A DNA stretch of 64,000 nt, taken from Spirometra erinaceieuropaei (Eukaryota; Platyhelminthes; Cestoda; Diphyllobothriidea; Diphyllobothriidae). The stretch is taken from the NCBI GenBank assembly GCA_902702965.1, contig CACRXP010001248.1:49723-113722 (forward strand), given 5' to 3'. A program made the position numbers and the translations under genes. Below the pieces are notes generated by a model. That model saw nothing but the letters and a program-made list of their open reading frames with translations. It was not told the origin of the DNA and ran no database searches. Positions within the stretch are counted from its first letter, which is position 1, and the number at the start of each line of letters is the position of its first letter. Positions 9,901 to 20,784 of this stretch are shown piece by piece.

Positions 9901-12684
9901 TACGAGCATTTGGCTTTTCAAGGAAGTCGGGTGATCCTAGAAGGATCTCAGCGGCGGCCGTCTTATGAAATATCCAAAATCGCTCCACCTCGGGGTAACT
10001 GCTGTTCAGGACGCAATAACCTGGCAGAATTCCTAGCAGTACATCCAACGATATTTTCAGGCTCCGAAAACTATGTAACCTCTTCTGCGCCGCGGGAAAT
10101 CCCCTAACCAACACCCAAGCTACTGCTAGAGCCAAATGCAGGAGAAGGCTGCGAGTGATTCAGAACGCTTTGGTAATGTGATCCTTATGTCGGGTAGGCC
10201 TCCGGGAATATTCCTTATCGACGGTCTGACCTTCTGTCTAGGAGAAACACACCAATTGGAGCACAATAAATCTTGCTCTAGACCTAAACCCAGTGTCAGG
10301 TACTGACTGTCTAGACTTCGAAAGTACGTCAGCTATGGTTCCCAGTCAAAACTCATGACGCCTACAACGCCTACACACCTGAAAGCCTGCTCAGAGACAT
10401 AAGATTAGAAAAGACAGTCCCTCATCTTCTTAAATACACTCTGACACTATCATTCATCTTCGCGTTCGCGATGTATGACAAAAAGGACAGAACACATTGC
10501 TACCAGTCTACTTGGTGCTCTTGTGCCGAGTTTGTTGGGTTTCAAACCTTTTGATAAGGCCCATAAAAATCAAAAGTGATTGGAAGAGAGGGTGAAGCGT
10601 GAGAGTAAGCAGTGCACGTCGAATCTTCAGAATAACACGCGGGAGAAAAGTCTACGTAGACATCCCAGAGAGGTCTGTTTGCTTAAGTTGTTGAAAGAGA
10701 GCCGGCCGGTGTCCGCAACTACCTGCATCATAGATTCAAAATCAAATATAACAACCTGTTGCATTAAGCAGGCACGCCGGCGATAGAAAATGGGTGGCTT
10801 GATTTCATTATAAAATTGGCAAACATGGGCCAGCACCATGAGCGCGGAAGGTTGCAGTAACTACGTCAGAATATATACAGGACAGATGTAGAGCGCTCCA
10901 CTGAAGCCTAGGAGCTATGGATGCATAAAGAACAGCAGACCGACTCGATCAGTTTCGTACGTATGCCACTTGCTCGATCATTTGTTTGGTCTGGATAAAT
11001 CCAAGCAGACTCCTATTTTCAAAAAAACAATTTTAAGAAAAACTGAACAGGCAATATTATTTATGTCTCTTCCAACGCAATCAGTCAATGGCATTCGAAC
11101 TGCAAGTGTCCGTAACCTGGGGTTGGTGCCGAAGTCAGCTTCTTACCAAGCAAACGTCTCGCCAGTCCCGGTCTGAATGGAGAATATTGAGTTCTAAGCG
11201 AAGGACGCGAAATAGATTATTCTGCAGTACATCTGAGTGACCGCATAATGCTTAGCAGTCAGTCCTCAACCTGAAAACTTACCACAAGATGGCCTACGTC
11301 AACTTTACAGCCTCTATTCACTGACACAAAGTCCTTTGGTTAGGGATGGTCGGTTCACGTCAACCACGCTCAAAACATATCTTTCCTACGCCTTGGGCTC
11401 CTTGCTTCTGTAAAATATCTGCCAGCTGATGATGACAGATTTAGAATTAATCAATCTCTCCCTTTTATAGGGATTTTGGAAGATTTTGAATAACTAGGTT
11501 CAACGCAACTGTAATTAATCTCACGGACACTCGTGCGACCTCAAAATTAAAATGGCTAGAGTGTTAGTTGTGCAAAAGCCTTTCTCTTGATGTCATCTTT
11601 TTTAACCCCGTATAGGCGTCACGTTTTTCAAAGTCGGATATAAAAAGTAATCGAAAATCTGCCAACAGACCTACTAATTATAGAGGCCTCGTGGTCATCT
11701 GGTGGATTCTGGGTGGATTACTCAGAAAATCCTGCCTGGGCAGTCAGCTTACATTACCAGATTTGGTGGACTGAATATGTTGCAGTAGGCTGCGCGAAAA
11801 ACATGACCAAAATGGATTAAACTCATGACTATCAATTGGGCATCGTAGCTTAGGTGGTTAGAGCGCTTCCTTTATTCATGTCTTCCCCTTGCTGTAATGG
11901 GGTCGGATGCCACCGATGTCAACGAGCATTTTTACAGTTGAGTCAAAGTAAGTTAACCTTCCTTTTCAACCGGGCAAAACCTCTTTTGTGGTCCAATTTT
12001 CGTTTCGCCATACAGATTCCATCATCATAAAACGACAGCCTCACCTCAGTAAAGGCCCTGTTTCCGGCAAGCATAAATAGGGCAGACTGTCTTTACCTTG
12101 GGTGTGATTACCTATATCAAGCATGTACAACAAGGGCTTAGACAACTACCCAACGGTCAAATATTTGCCTGTGGAATAAGGATCACCAGTTTTTTAATAT
12201 CTGCACAGGCCGAAACAATGATTGATAGCTAATCTCACTGGTTACTGCCCAAGTCAGTGTAGAAGGCAATTCAACGAGCAAGAAAGCTTTCTGAAAAAAG
12301 TCGGAAGCTCGCAACTGCAGGAAATAGCGGGCTGGCAACCTGCAAGGGCCGCTTCTAGCACCAAAACTGATATTTGACGGATAACGTTGAAGTCACTTTT
12401 CCAGAACCTCCCCTTCCTACCAGCAGCAAGGATCAAATAAAAACATCATATCAGGACTTGTTTGAACATCACTACACTTCCACCTAATAGAAAGAAAGAT
12501 TGCGCACTTACGAATACTCGTCGCCCGACATGAAGCTGACGCCCAGAATAATCATCGTTAAACCGAGAACGAAAAAGCAGAGCGCTGAGATGCCGAAAAG
12601 GAGAATGACACGACGAATAGACTTTCGTTCAGCTTCCGTCCACTGACCTTCCACTGTTGGTTGCGGAGTTGTCCAGAGAGGCAT
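3825..12684 (-). CDS. 2TM-PPxY gene A: three-exon small membrane protein
   Basis: Spliced gene with coding exons 12684-12512, 5857-5713 and 3923-3825 (417 nt, 138 aa plus stop). Exon 1 ends after two bases of a codon (TC|GTAAGT) and exon 2 begins with the third base after a pyrimidine-rich CAG. Exon 2 ends in phase 0 (ACC|GTAAGT), matching the phase-0 acceptor of exon 3. The predicted protein has a charged N-terminus (about residues 12-25), a hydrophobic segment (about 26-50), a short loop with sequon N-A-T, a second hydrophobic segment with one Arg inside it (about 62-88), a Ser/Pro-rich stretch, and a C-terminal tail with PPPYEQV. This suggests both termini face the cytosol. PPxY motifs in general bind WW domains such as those of NEDD4-type ligases; that role is inferred here. 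An in-frame stop five codons upstream supports the start. AATAAA lies about 60 nt past the stop. Family not recognised. Confidence 0.85.
5713..5857 (-). CDS. Gene A exon 2 (second hydrophobic segment)
   Basis: Acceptor TTCTTATTCTCCACAG and donor GTAAGT flank 145 nt that complete the Ser codon of exon 1 and then code 48 residues starting NATGIRLTVSG. The Asn is an N-glycosylation sequon in the short inter-membrane loop. The exon ends in a Pro/Ser/Ala-rich stretch in phase 0. Confidence 0.87.
5917..6110 (+). repeat. Dispersed repeat, copy 1 of 4
   Basis: Core CTATCATGATTTCGGATCCA and GGTGGGTGTAA, followed by GTAAGTCTACTAACG. Also at 33397, 20420 and 48210; the two within a unit are paralogous to each other, so this is an interspersed family, not just the segmental copy. 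Confidence 0.5.
6278..7096 (+). pseudogene. Penelope-like element pol fragment, RT C-terminus plus GIY-YIG
   Basis: One reading frame with a single internal TAA (6602-6604). It starts with the conserved RT C-terminal block (LPFLDILLRR, then RKPTWKGQY and KRNL), continues through a linker with LPFKGD, and ends in a GIY-YIG-type domain (CIYEFTCRCG, IGRT, REL-like RQLAVR, EH). The usual Tyr of the second half-motif is Asp here (DIGRT). The fingers, palm and active-site aspartates of the RT are absent, so the copy is 5' truncated. It belongs to a different subfamily from the copies at 57-61 kb. It sits in intron 1 of gene A on the opposite strand and is missing from gene B, so it arrived after the duplication or was lost from B. 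Confidence 0.82.
7386..7416 (+). repeat. GAA microsatellite
   Basis: About eight GAA units at the junction of the Penelope-like fragment and the inverted tail. Confidence 0.8.
7412..7505 (-). mobile_element. Inverted 3' tail of a Penelope-like element
   Basis: GCGATCGCTCGGACAAG followed by TTTATTCGCCTGACGTTTCG is the reverse complement of the 3' end seen at about 59107-59160 (CGAAACGTCAGGCAAATAAA). It abuts the end of the preceding element. Such inverted tail pieces are typical of Penelope-like insertions. Confidence 0.6.
7566..7634. repeat. Direct repeat left of the 7.6-kb TIR element
   Basis: AGCTGAAGTCGACTTGGACAA through ATTTGGTCATTAACCGTTT; recurs at 8208-8276 on the other side of the element, with about 15 changes. 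Confidence 0.6.
7637..8178. mobile_element. TIR element with CCCTAA-like interior (unit A copy)
   Basis: Ends AGATGTGGTTGTGTAGGCGC and (inverted) AGATGTGGTTGCGTAACGGC. Same family as 14895-15258 by the ACCGGTGGTAATAGGGG and GGTGGGG blocks, in opposite orientation. Shared with unit B at the same place, but at visibly higher identity (about 90%) than the surroundings. Confidence 0.7.
8208..8276. repeat. Direct repeat right of the 7.6-kb TIR element
   Basis: AGCTGAAGTCGACCTGAACAA through ATTTGGTCATTAAACGTTT. Absent from unit B. Confidence 0.6.
8282..8400 (+). repeat. Second tRNA-like repeat (unit A)
   Basis: GAGCCTGCTGACCAAAG followed by GGGTTCGGATCGC (B-box-like). The minus-strand ORF over it (with AIRTHDL) is just the reverse reading of the B box. 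Confidence 0.4.
8440..9540. repeat. Shared block with internal duplication (unit A)
   Basis: Two sub-blocks begin with TTGGCCAAT and TTCAAGGCCGA-like sequence (about 8497 and 9308) and end with TTCTGTACAGAATA-like sequence (about 8631 and 9420) and TCGTAGTGACTGGGGTC-like sequence, so an old tandem duplication of about 0.8 kb is likely. ORFs on both strands are short and not conserved in frame with unit B. Unit B partner: about 35400-36500. Confidence 0.45.
9700..11830. other. Gene A intron 1, no gene supported
   Basis: ORFs on both strands near 9683-10135 have counterparts near 36760-37170, but frames shift between copies. Nothing else recognisable apart from unit homology. Confidence 0.45.
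11838..11960 (+). repeat. tRNA-derived SINE-like repeat (unit A)
   Basis: TAGCTTAGGTGGTTAGAGCG resembles a Pol III A box and GGGGTCGGATGCC a decayed B box about 45 bp later. It does not fold into a full tRNA by eye. A tail with CATCATCATAAAAC and CTCACCTCAG follows. The partner in unit B keeps a better B box. Confidence 0.5.
12512..12684 (-). CDS. Gene A exon 1 (start codon, first transmembrane segment)
   Basis: Codes 57 codons plus two bases, beginning MPLWTT and ending in SGDEY before a GTAAGT donor. The core (EAERKSIRRVILLFG through LGLTMIILGV) is nearly unchanged from gene B, while the first 20 residues are variable. An upstream TTGTAAACAG, shared with gene B, could be an acceptor for an upstream non-coding exon or a trans-spliced leader. 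Confidence 0.87.
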
Positions 12685-13782
12685 CTTAAAAGAAACGACC
12701 TACTTCGTCCTGTTTACAAGGCGGTGCTTTGGCGAGCGGTCACAGTTCCTATCCCGTGGAGGTTGCTAGTACTCCAATCTGAAAGTATGGCAAGAGAATA
12801 ACGAAACAGCTCAAAGTTTTCCACACTCTCCCTCATAGTTGGAAGGGCTGATAATAGACGGGAAAATTCGCTTATTTAATTGCATCAAGGGTGAATATCT
12901 TAACGCACGATCTCAGTCTAAAAAGCATTTATTATTGTCACTGCCAAATTTGAAAGACGTGTATTTCGCCTCTGCACAGATTAGACTAATTTCAGACCCA
13001 CTGTTGGCAGTAGGTTATAAAGGTTGACCTAGAGTACATGATGTTAATATTCATATTGTTCGCTTAATTCTACCTACCGCTAAGAGTGCTTTTGCATGCC
13101 CCAATATATTAGTCTCGTAACATGCAAAAAATAAGATATTTACAGCAAATACTTTATCATGGGGAAATTTTGAAATTCCCGTTTTATGTGAGGCATTTCT
13201 GTTTCGTGAGGAAGCACCGGAAATCTGTTTGTTCCAATTTTCGCATATTGCTGGGCAAAACTTTGCCATCGGAAGATTTCTTTAGTATATTACATGCACT
13301 GCGTTTGGCTTGAAACGCTGAAACACAGTCTTAGACTAATGTTGAAAATTAAACTGTCTTTAAGTAAAACACAGATTTTCCTATTGGTAGACGTCCGGTA
13401 AACGCTGTTTTGCTACTCATAAGAATTTAAACAAGATATGTTTTGACGCTACCTATCCTGCCATTGCAGTACTCCCTTTCCTCGCGTTTTATTGTGTGGC
13501 GGGTAAACAATAAGATAAGTAAACAGTAGTAAGAAACAAAGGCACATTCAGAAATCTGTTACAATACTGGGACTCCTCTGTATATTTTGCTCGCAGAACT
13601 ATTGTTTCGCAACCAAGTTATTTGTGAAACGAAGACAAATAGACCGCAATCAAATGCGCAACCGCAACTGATTTGTTGCATTTTCTTGACATGCACACAG
13701 CTACTAAACTGAACAAACAGTAAACCGGATTTGTGTTTGCCTAAATCAGCCACCGATGTGAGCACAGCTTTTTATCGGAAAA

Positions 13783-13922
13783 GACAATAAAATCACCCGT
13801 GTATTTACTTAAATCAGCCACTGTTGGATGTAAACGAAGCTGGAATGTGCCCTGAAGATGCATTAAGAGCGCTATTTACTTTGCGCTGACGTGACAAGTT
13901 CCGGATGCCTGATGAACTAAAG
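13783..13922. promoter_or_regulatory. Conserved non-coding island upstream of gene A
   Basis: This 140-bp block differs from its unit B partner at only about 6 positions with no indel (about 96%), well above the surrounding level. It lies about 1.1-1.24 kb upstream of the gene A start codon. It contains GCTGACGTGACAAG (a TGACGT core of CRE/bZIP type) followed by TTCCGGATG (ETS-like on the other strand). On the minus strand a TTTAA|GTAAAT could act as a weak donor of a 5' non-coding exon. It has no long open frame. A core promoter or first non-coding exon is the likeliest role. Confidence 0.5.
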
Positions 13923-14894
13923 TGAATAGCAAAATGTCGCCAGCAAATACCTCCCGGAATGGACTTTTGACGTTGACCGCTCCTATACCTTAACTTAATG
14001 CCTTAAATCGGGTGTGTCGCGGCTGCCAACAGACACTTTACCGTGTAATTAACTACTTTTTATTGCTTCTTTTAATTTAGTTCTCTAACTACCCATGTCT
14101 TGCCGGGTCTCTACAGCCAAATGTCAGTACCTGAAGGAACTCATGTATATCACCTAAAATTGCGATACACTGTTTCTTCGCAGTCTATACATTGAGAACT
14201 AAACAACTGTACCAACACAAAAATTGCATTCGGTCGGAATGCGTGGCCCACGGATGATTGCAAATCACACTGTATGCCCCCGATATTTCTGACCACGATT
14301 CCAAAACATGTACGCATTAGTTAGCATTTCACTTTACAACGATAATTCATACTTGACGGTTCTGTGGTATTTAGTTTATCAAAAAACATAGCGGATGATG
14401 TCACGTTCATTGATAGCCAAAACTTTGGCGCATTTTCTAGGTCTAATAGTTGAAATATAAACCTGCTGTAATGCTGAACTAGGGCAAATGACGGCCATCA
14501 TGAGTGATACAGGATAATAACCGCATGGTGTATGCAGTCATATTATGGAAATCCCTTCTGAAATGAGAAAACGAAAGGCCCTTTACGCATCTGGAATGCC
14601 GGGCTGCGATTTCCTACGGGCTGCGCGCATGGTGAAGAATTAAGGCTGTTAGTTTCAATTTCTTCTAAGGAACCACGACTTGAAGAATTTTGAGTTTATT
14701 TTGCTTACTTATGCTACAGGTATTTATGCAATACCATTATAATTTTTCTCGAGTTCAAATGGCCTAATAAAAGAATGCTAATTGGCACGATAAGAGGGGA
14801 GTTTTAAATCGACATGGTTGGTTTGGCTGCGCGTCGAAGTCAGCCATGCGACGACCCTGAACTAAAAATCCGATGAAAGGGAATTCGGAAAGCT

Positions 14895-15258
14895 GTGGTT
14901 ATGCAGCCCTACCCGATGGACATGATACTGTTGGGGTTGGGGCTGGGGTAACTTGTTTGAATTAGGAGTTATGTCTAGGGGTTAGCGTTAGGAATTAGGA
15001 TTACGGGTTAAGGTCAGGGGTAAGGATTAGAGGTAAGAGTTAGGAGTTAGGGTTAGAGGTTAGGGCTGCGGTTATAGCAGCTATTTCTCAATCACTCAAG
15101 GTACAATCGCGCATTCCCAGTGGCTTATCTTTTGCATACAATGACTTGACCTCTTTGCCTTGCGTTCCAAGGCCCCACCTGCAAAAACCGCTATTATCAC
15201 CGGTCCCGTATAACAGGTGGCTGGGATTTGCTTACTTCAGGTGGGGCTACATAACCAC
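14895..15258. mobile_element. TIR element with TTAGGG-like interior, unit A only
   Basis: Left end GTGGTTATGCAGCCCTACC is an inverted match (about 17 of 20) to the right end GGGGCTACATAACCAC. The interior has about 130 bp of degenerate TTAGGG-type repeats and a shared subterminal block (TCACCGGTCCCGTATAACAG, GGTGGCTGGG). Unit B runs straight through this place near 42436. No clear target duplication. Confidence 0.72.
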
Positions 15259-16619
15259 TTTTAACAGAAATTAAAGAAACGAGCTATCATATGAGCTGCG
15301 CAACGTGTTTTCGGTAATGTTTAAATCACTAAACATGTTTTACTAATTGCCAGTTGTGCCCGTCAGGGGAAACCAAGTAGTCAGTGCTCGTTTTCAGTCC
15401 TCCAAACGTTTTTTGAACAACGTTTACTGACGAAGAAAAAACTTGTTTAATTTCGTTTTATGAACAAGGGCTGGGCATATCAACCGTCAGCCTAGTCTTA
15501 TATCTTCGCACAGATCCTATACTTACGCTTCGTTTTGGGTTTTTGAGCAAGATTTACCACTCGAAATAGTTTAAAATTTTAATGGGGCGAGTATTGTTCG
15601 AGATAATTACTGAAATGGTGGTAAGGTTATATTTTATTGAAAATTTCACCGTAAGCAGGATGAATTCATCCGGATCTTTGCGGTTGTCAAACCCAAGCGA
15701 GTCAGACTATACGAATTAACAGTTCAAGTTTTATTTAGCCCACACTTGGTTTGTGGTTCAGCAAAAATTTAGACTCTCTGTTCAGAGGTCACTTGTGACT
15801 GATCTTAGGAAAGCAAGTTCTGACCTGTTTAAACGGTGAGTCTGCGGGATTATGTCAGAAAAGTTCTGTGAATGTTAATGGCAGCCACTGTTCCATCTGT
15901 ACATAGATCACGTGCATGACCACCTTCGTCGGAATTTTTATGGCATATTTTCACAGACTTTCAGTCAAAGACATGAATGTGCGAGCAGAGGATTTCATCT
16001 TTTCGCTGGAAATACGAGAGTTTCAAATGAACGCGTGTTGGTTCACGTGTTCGTTCTCGGCCATTATGCAGTTCGCTGTTTGAACGAAATAAAACAGGGA
16101 CTTCTTTTTTAAAAGTGTAAAACGTACTCACAGCGACATTTGCGTCACTAAGAACACGTTTAAACCCATGAGATCTCCGAATGTAATTTTGCGAGGGGTT
16201 ATGTTCCAAGATATAAGTGGCGTTTGACACTCATATGTCTTTAATTTAATGTTCCTTATTATGTTCACTGCGTTTTCAATAGACTTAATCAGCCTCTTGC
16301 ACAAAAGAAAACACCATTTAGGCAGACCTATGGCCCACAATAACACTAGCATATGATGATCGATTCACTCGGAGCCTTCTTTAGCCATCAGGGTAAATGT
16401 CTCCCTAGCACATGGGGAACGAGAGCCAAGATGTAAAATGAGAAATAAATTCAAAAGAAGACGAACCAAGTTCAACAACAGGACATCGCCGGAAATGTCG
16501 ATCGGACTGCCAGCGGACAATAAATTCACCTCGAAAGTGCCGGACGAGGTTGTGAGAGTTACAGGCACGTGACATTCTGATGTAAGCTCAGCACACCGTC
16601 GTGCGGGTCTTTCGTAATT

Positions 16620-17230
16620 ACTTCTGACTGGGTATAAGCGCCTCAAGAGAAGACAGTCTACAGCTTAAAGGAACCGCACCAAGGGGGAGACCTAACTATA
16701 AGATAGAAATGTCGGACATCGAGACAATTACCAGCCGGATGCCACCTGAGGAGGAACGCGTCGGCCTTGAAAGAAAAGAAGTACATCAAGGATATTCTCC
16801 ATCACGACAGTTTTACCGTCGTGTCCGACAATCTCCACCGGTGTCAAGACAGAGTCAAGAAGACGGAGGCGGGAGAGGGCGCAGGTGAATGGCGGGGTCG
16901 AGCCCGCACCTTGGTGCTCCACTACACACCCGTTGGTCCACACAACTTGATCAGGGTTTTAACCAACAACAAAAATGGGGGAGCGGTAGGAATACCAATT
17001 TGCGCGGCGTCAGCCGGTTACCAGGCCTGCTACCACTCCCCCGAATGTTGGCATTTTTTATGGTGCGCATTCTGATAATGCCTGCCAGGACTCAATATGG
17101 CTGCGTGTTGGTTCAGCGTATCTACCGCGTGACCTGTTTGGGGGCACAATTTTTTACTGCCCAGACATTCACGCGGTCGCTCATGCTATCGCCCCCCACC
17201 ACCTCTCCGGTGGTGCCTCACAGACGCCAA
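16620..17230. repeat. GC-rich block shared by both units (unit A)
   Basis: Matches about 43800-44400. Contains GATCAGGGTTTTAACCAACA and CCCCGAATGTTGGC; several overlapping ORFs on both strands are not conserved as proteins. Looks like an old repeat; no gene supported. Confidence 0.4.
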
Positions 17231-17289
17231 ATTGATCCGATTAATAAACCAGTAGAGGTAACCTCTCTTCTTCTCTCCTAGTGGACTTG

Positions 17290-20200
17290 AGCGTGGGACA
17301 GAAATACGTCCTGCATTTGTGAGTTTTCTTCTTCTTCTCTTAAGCATTATTTTCGACTTTAAAACAGTTATCCCAAACAACATTCGCCGCCCAATCCCTC
17401 GGCCGTTTCCTAATCTCACAGGTTATCGTATTAATGTGCAGTGGTCATATGCAGTTGAATAATAAGTCGCCAAGTTTTATATTGTTCTTAAATTTTGCGC
17501 ATTTCTTTGCCCTTTTCCCGTTTAGATTTACTCAGGCAAAACAGTGTTTCACATCCGAAATATTTTGTCGCCGTGCACTGGTAGCACAACACCCAGTCGA
17601 AAGGAGTAAATACAAGCAAGGAAACTAACAAAAGCCGGGCATACAGGAAGCATCGCCGGCAGTTTGCAGGTTGAATTTTAAGAGGTTGGCCCTACCAAAA
17701 GAGATAAAACGGAACCGCAACGGGATGTTCTAGGGAGACAATAGCTTCACAATCAAATAAGTCTCGCGCACTCTGAAAGGAAGACCTGATTAGTAGACTT
17801 AGGCAGGCATTTTGTCCCAAGCGCAAATAACGCTCGTGTACTGTGGACGGTTACACGGAAAACTTCCCCCTCCTCAACGCCAGTTTACTGGTGATTATTT
17901 TAAATTCAGATTATTAGTTTTAGCATCACCGTCTTACATCATGTTCATCCAAATGCGTCTCTTAAGCCTGAACTTGATCTCTCTGCCCGTTTCACTTTCC
18001 TAAAGCACAAGTCTCATTCAATCAAAAATTATGAGGCAGAAACTCTTAAATTGTTGAACACAAAATTATAGTACGGAGTGCTGAAGGGGTCTTCCACGGT
18101 AACGGTAAAGAAATGTTATGTTGTGTTTCGTTTACGACCAATGAATATCTATCAGCGGGGAATAAATTTGATACGCGGGAGAGCAGGTCGTTTGTGATTA
18201 CCTTTGACTGTGCTTAATAAGGCGAGCTTGTTTGTGTTGAGAATAAAAAAGAAAACTTTTAACTATCGTTTGTCAGGGATTCTATCCAACCAACGCATTA
18301 AACGGAAAGGACGGTAGTGTGAAGCAGTGCAGGACTTTGAACAATATTCGCCTGACATTTTCAAGTAATCGGCGCCGAAGGGCTTCTACTAATAGGCACA
18401 TAACATCTGTTGACTGTCTATATTGAATAGCAACATTGCTGAGGTAAGTGGATTACTTGGACGACCAGTGTCAGATTTTAGTTGCTAATGCCCTTGACCA
18501 GAAGGCATGACTTGAACTTGTAGGTTTTCAGTCCGTGTTACGTCGAAGAACCATGCGTTTACGCAAGTTTAACTGTCACCTCAGATAATTATATTGCCGA
18601 AAAATATATCAAAATATTTTATGCATGAAACCCATACGTTCAATGATCTTTAAAGGACCTCACTATTATAAAAAAAACATCTGTTTCTTCATGGTAAATG
18701 CTTACATACTTTTGGTTTGTGATCGGCAGCAGCAATAACTTAAATTGGGAAATTGGAGACCAAATATATCATTTTGTTCATTTGTCGACGTCTACATTTG
18801 AACCAGACCGTTTTGCTTCAGTTGGATTGGGGTAAAATTGACCAATTGTGACTGAGGACAGTCCGAATCAGAGTCAATCACTGTTCAGATGAAAGCGACG
18901 GTGTTAACTGTGAACAGAATTTTCTGTTGACTTAATTTTCTCTTTTAAATAATCAAATGTGAATGTTTAAATTAAGTGAAAACATTTATTTTTCATCAAT
19001 CGTTTTCAGAAAATATTAGAGCTTGAATTAGAAAGCGAGTTCTCTTCCATCACTTTGCTCTTAAGTTAAAGTCAGTCTGTTTTAGTCAGTTAAAGGCCCG
19101 ATTTGATAGAAGCAGCCGCTCAGTGAGACCACAATCTAAGATAAAAATTTAATTTCGCTGTAATGATTATTCTATAGGTTGTTCCAACTGCCTTTCTACA
19201 TTCACCGTGACGGCGTTACCGAACTTTGGGTTATTCTGCATCCTGTTAAATCACATAAAATAGACCAAAAGAAGAGCAAAAAATCGAAATGGAAAAGATG
19301 CGAGAATCCATGATTCCTAATGTGACAGCTTAAAAATCACGAGGAGGGATGTCCGTAGTATGCCTCGCAGCACAGTGATTACAAGAACTGTATAAGGACG
19401 GATTACGGGGAAGCGGAGTCAGGCGCAGTAACTGTAGAAGCCTAGTCAGCGCGCGACGGACAAAGATTTTACGTAGCACGAAAAAGAAGAGAACGGTTCC
19501 GATCCTAACTGAGTGGGAGGCCGTATTCAGATCGAGTCACTGAAGCCTTCTCTGTTACCCGAGAGGACAGAGTTATTTTATCAGTTGGTTATCTTCCAAG
19601 CAATAGTTTTTGGCGCATCGTAATAGTTTGAAATCGCAGGAGATTATATATAAGGAGGTACATGCGCAAACTGTCGTGGGAAAGAGTCCCTAGAGTCGTC
19701 TCTCCTTCTCGATATTTCCTTTATTATCAACAGACCACAATCGGAGCCGAGTCGTCTGGTGCGGGATTTGGGCGCAAGCGACCGACAGGGCTAGATAATA
19801 CGTTTCCTCGTGCCACGCACAACCTGCCTCACTGCGCAACACACTAGGTTTTCGCGCAAAGTTGGTTCACGGCTTGGATTGCACATGTACAAGAGTGCCG
19901 TCGAGGACATTTTGAAAAATCTTGACGTGTTACGGGGTGTGAGGGCAGGTCGCGTTTTTGGCACATACAGATGAGCCGTTTTAGCTCTCTTGACCACCGC
20001 TTCTGATCCCAGCATCGGTTGGCTGACCAGCATGGACAGAAAAATACTGCACGGGAAGTAAAAGTGGGAGAAGGTTCAACTCTCAACGCATCTTCCTCAC
20101 CATAAACAATTTGATGACCTTCAGGCTATCAGATTTTATTAAAAGCTGAGGCTTGGAATGTCGCCAACTCAGGCCTAGCAGTCAGTTCACAACGTGCTTG

Positions 20201-20780
20201 TGTGGAATGACCGGCTTGTGGACTGACAGCCAGACTACGATGGCCCCTGTTTAATGTGCCCTTTACGGAACTTCCACCCAGCTAGGGTCTGGGCTGCACC
20301 ACCTCTTTTCATTGAGCAAAGTCCCAGTGCTTCATGCGAACACCAAGAAGCCTGTTGGTAGCGTGCCTATCTGCGGGATTTACGCCGCGCTAGCCATCAA
20401 CACCCTCCTTCATCTCCGGTCTTTTTAAATCTGTCATGGCACCGGACCCAGGTGAGAGAGGAGGAAGGGGTAATATAAATGTTGCGGAAGTCTAATCGTA
20501 CCATAAACTACTTCACGTTCAACTCACTCTTCGTTCGTCAAATCTGTTTTAGGACACACCGTGAAAGACGCCAGAGTCGACGGTCTAACTGTCTTATCTA
20601 GAAGGGACGCTTAAGCCTGAGTCGCAGTCCTCAAATGACCACTTCAGCAAACACTCACAGGACCGACTTCGAGGTTTAAATATGACGGGTGTTTACTCGT
20701 ATCCCATCGCTGACACAGTTCAATATGCAGAAATGAAATTCGGCAAACTTATTTTTTAACTGTTTATCGTCGTGCCTGTG
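17290..20780. other. Distal upstream part of unit A, no gene supported
   Basis: Aligns with about 45303-48577. Short ORFs near 19662-20086 and 47459-47763 share peptide stretches (such as ERVPRVVSPS and SGTGFGRK) in the same relative frame over about 40 codons and then diverge. I treat them as a shared repeat. Confidence 0.4.
20420..20560 (+). repeat. Dispersed repeat, copy 3 of 4
   Basis: CTGTCATGGCACCGGACCCA core near the right edge of unit A. Confidence 0.45.
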
Positions 20781-20784
20781 CAGG

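Larger units (their letters stand above)
260..20780. repeat. Segmental duplication, unit A
   Basis: Aligns colinearly by eye with unit B, at roughly 80-85% identity outside insertions, from about 260 (matching about 27967) to about 20780 (matching about 48577). The offset drifts from about 27.7 kb to 27.0 kb and back to about 27.8 kb because each unit carries its own insertions. It contains all of gene A and about 8 kb of sequence upstream of it. The left edge may extend past the window start. Confidence 0.8.

Noticed and set aside
9683..10135. ORFs on both strands; the plus frame (LLRSDGISKSDDRG) faintly resembles the linker before a LINE reverse transcriptase
   Set aside because: Only one short stretch fits, stops and frameshifts abound, and no RT motif follows in either unit.
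11838..11925. Possible functional tRNA gene
   Set aside because: Box A is fair but box B is mutated and no acceptor stem or cloverleaf can be formed; better explained as a SINE.
16128..16230. Minus-strand candidate exon (SNATYILEH) with a GTGAGT donor in unit A
   Set aside because: Unit B lacks the donor and has a one-base deletion in the frame; no acceptor is shared.
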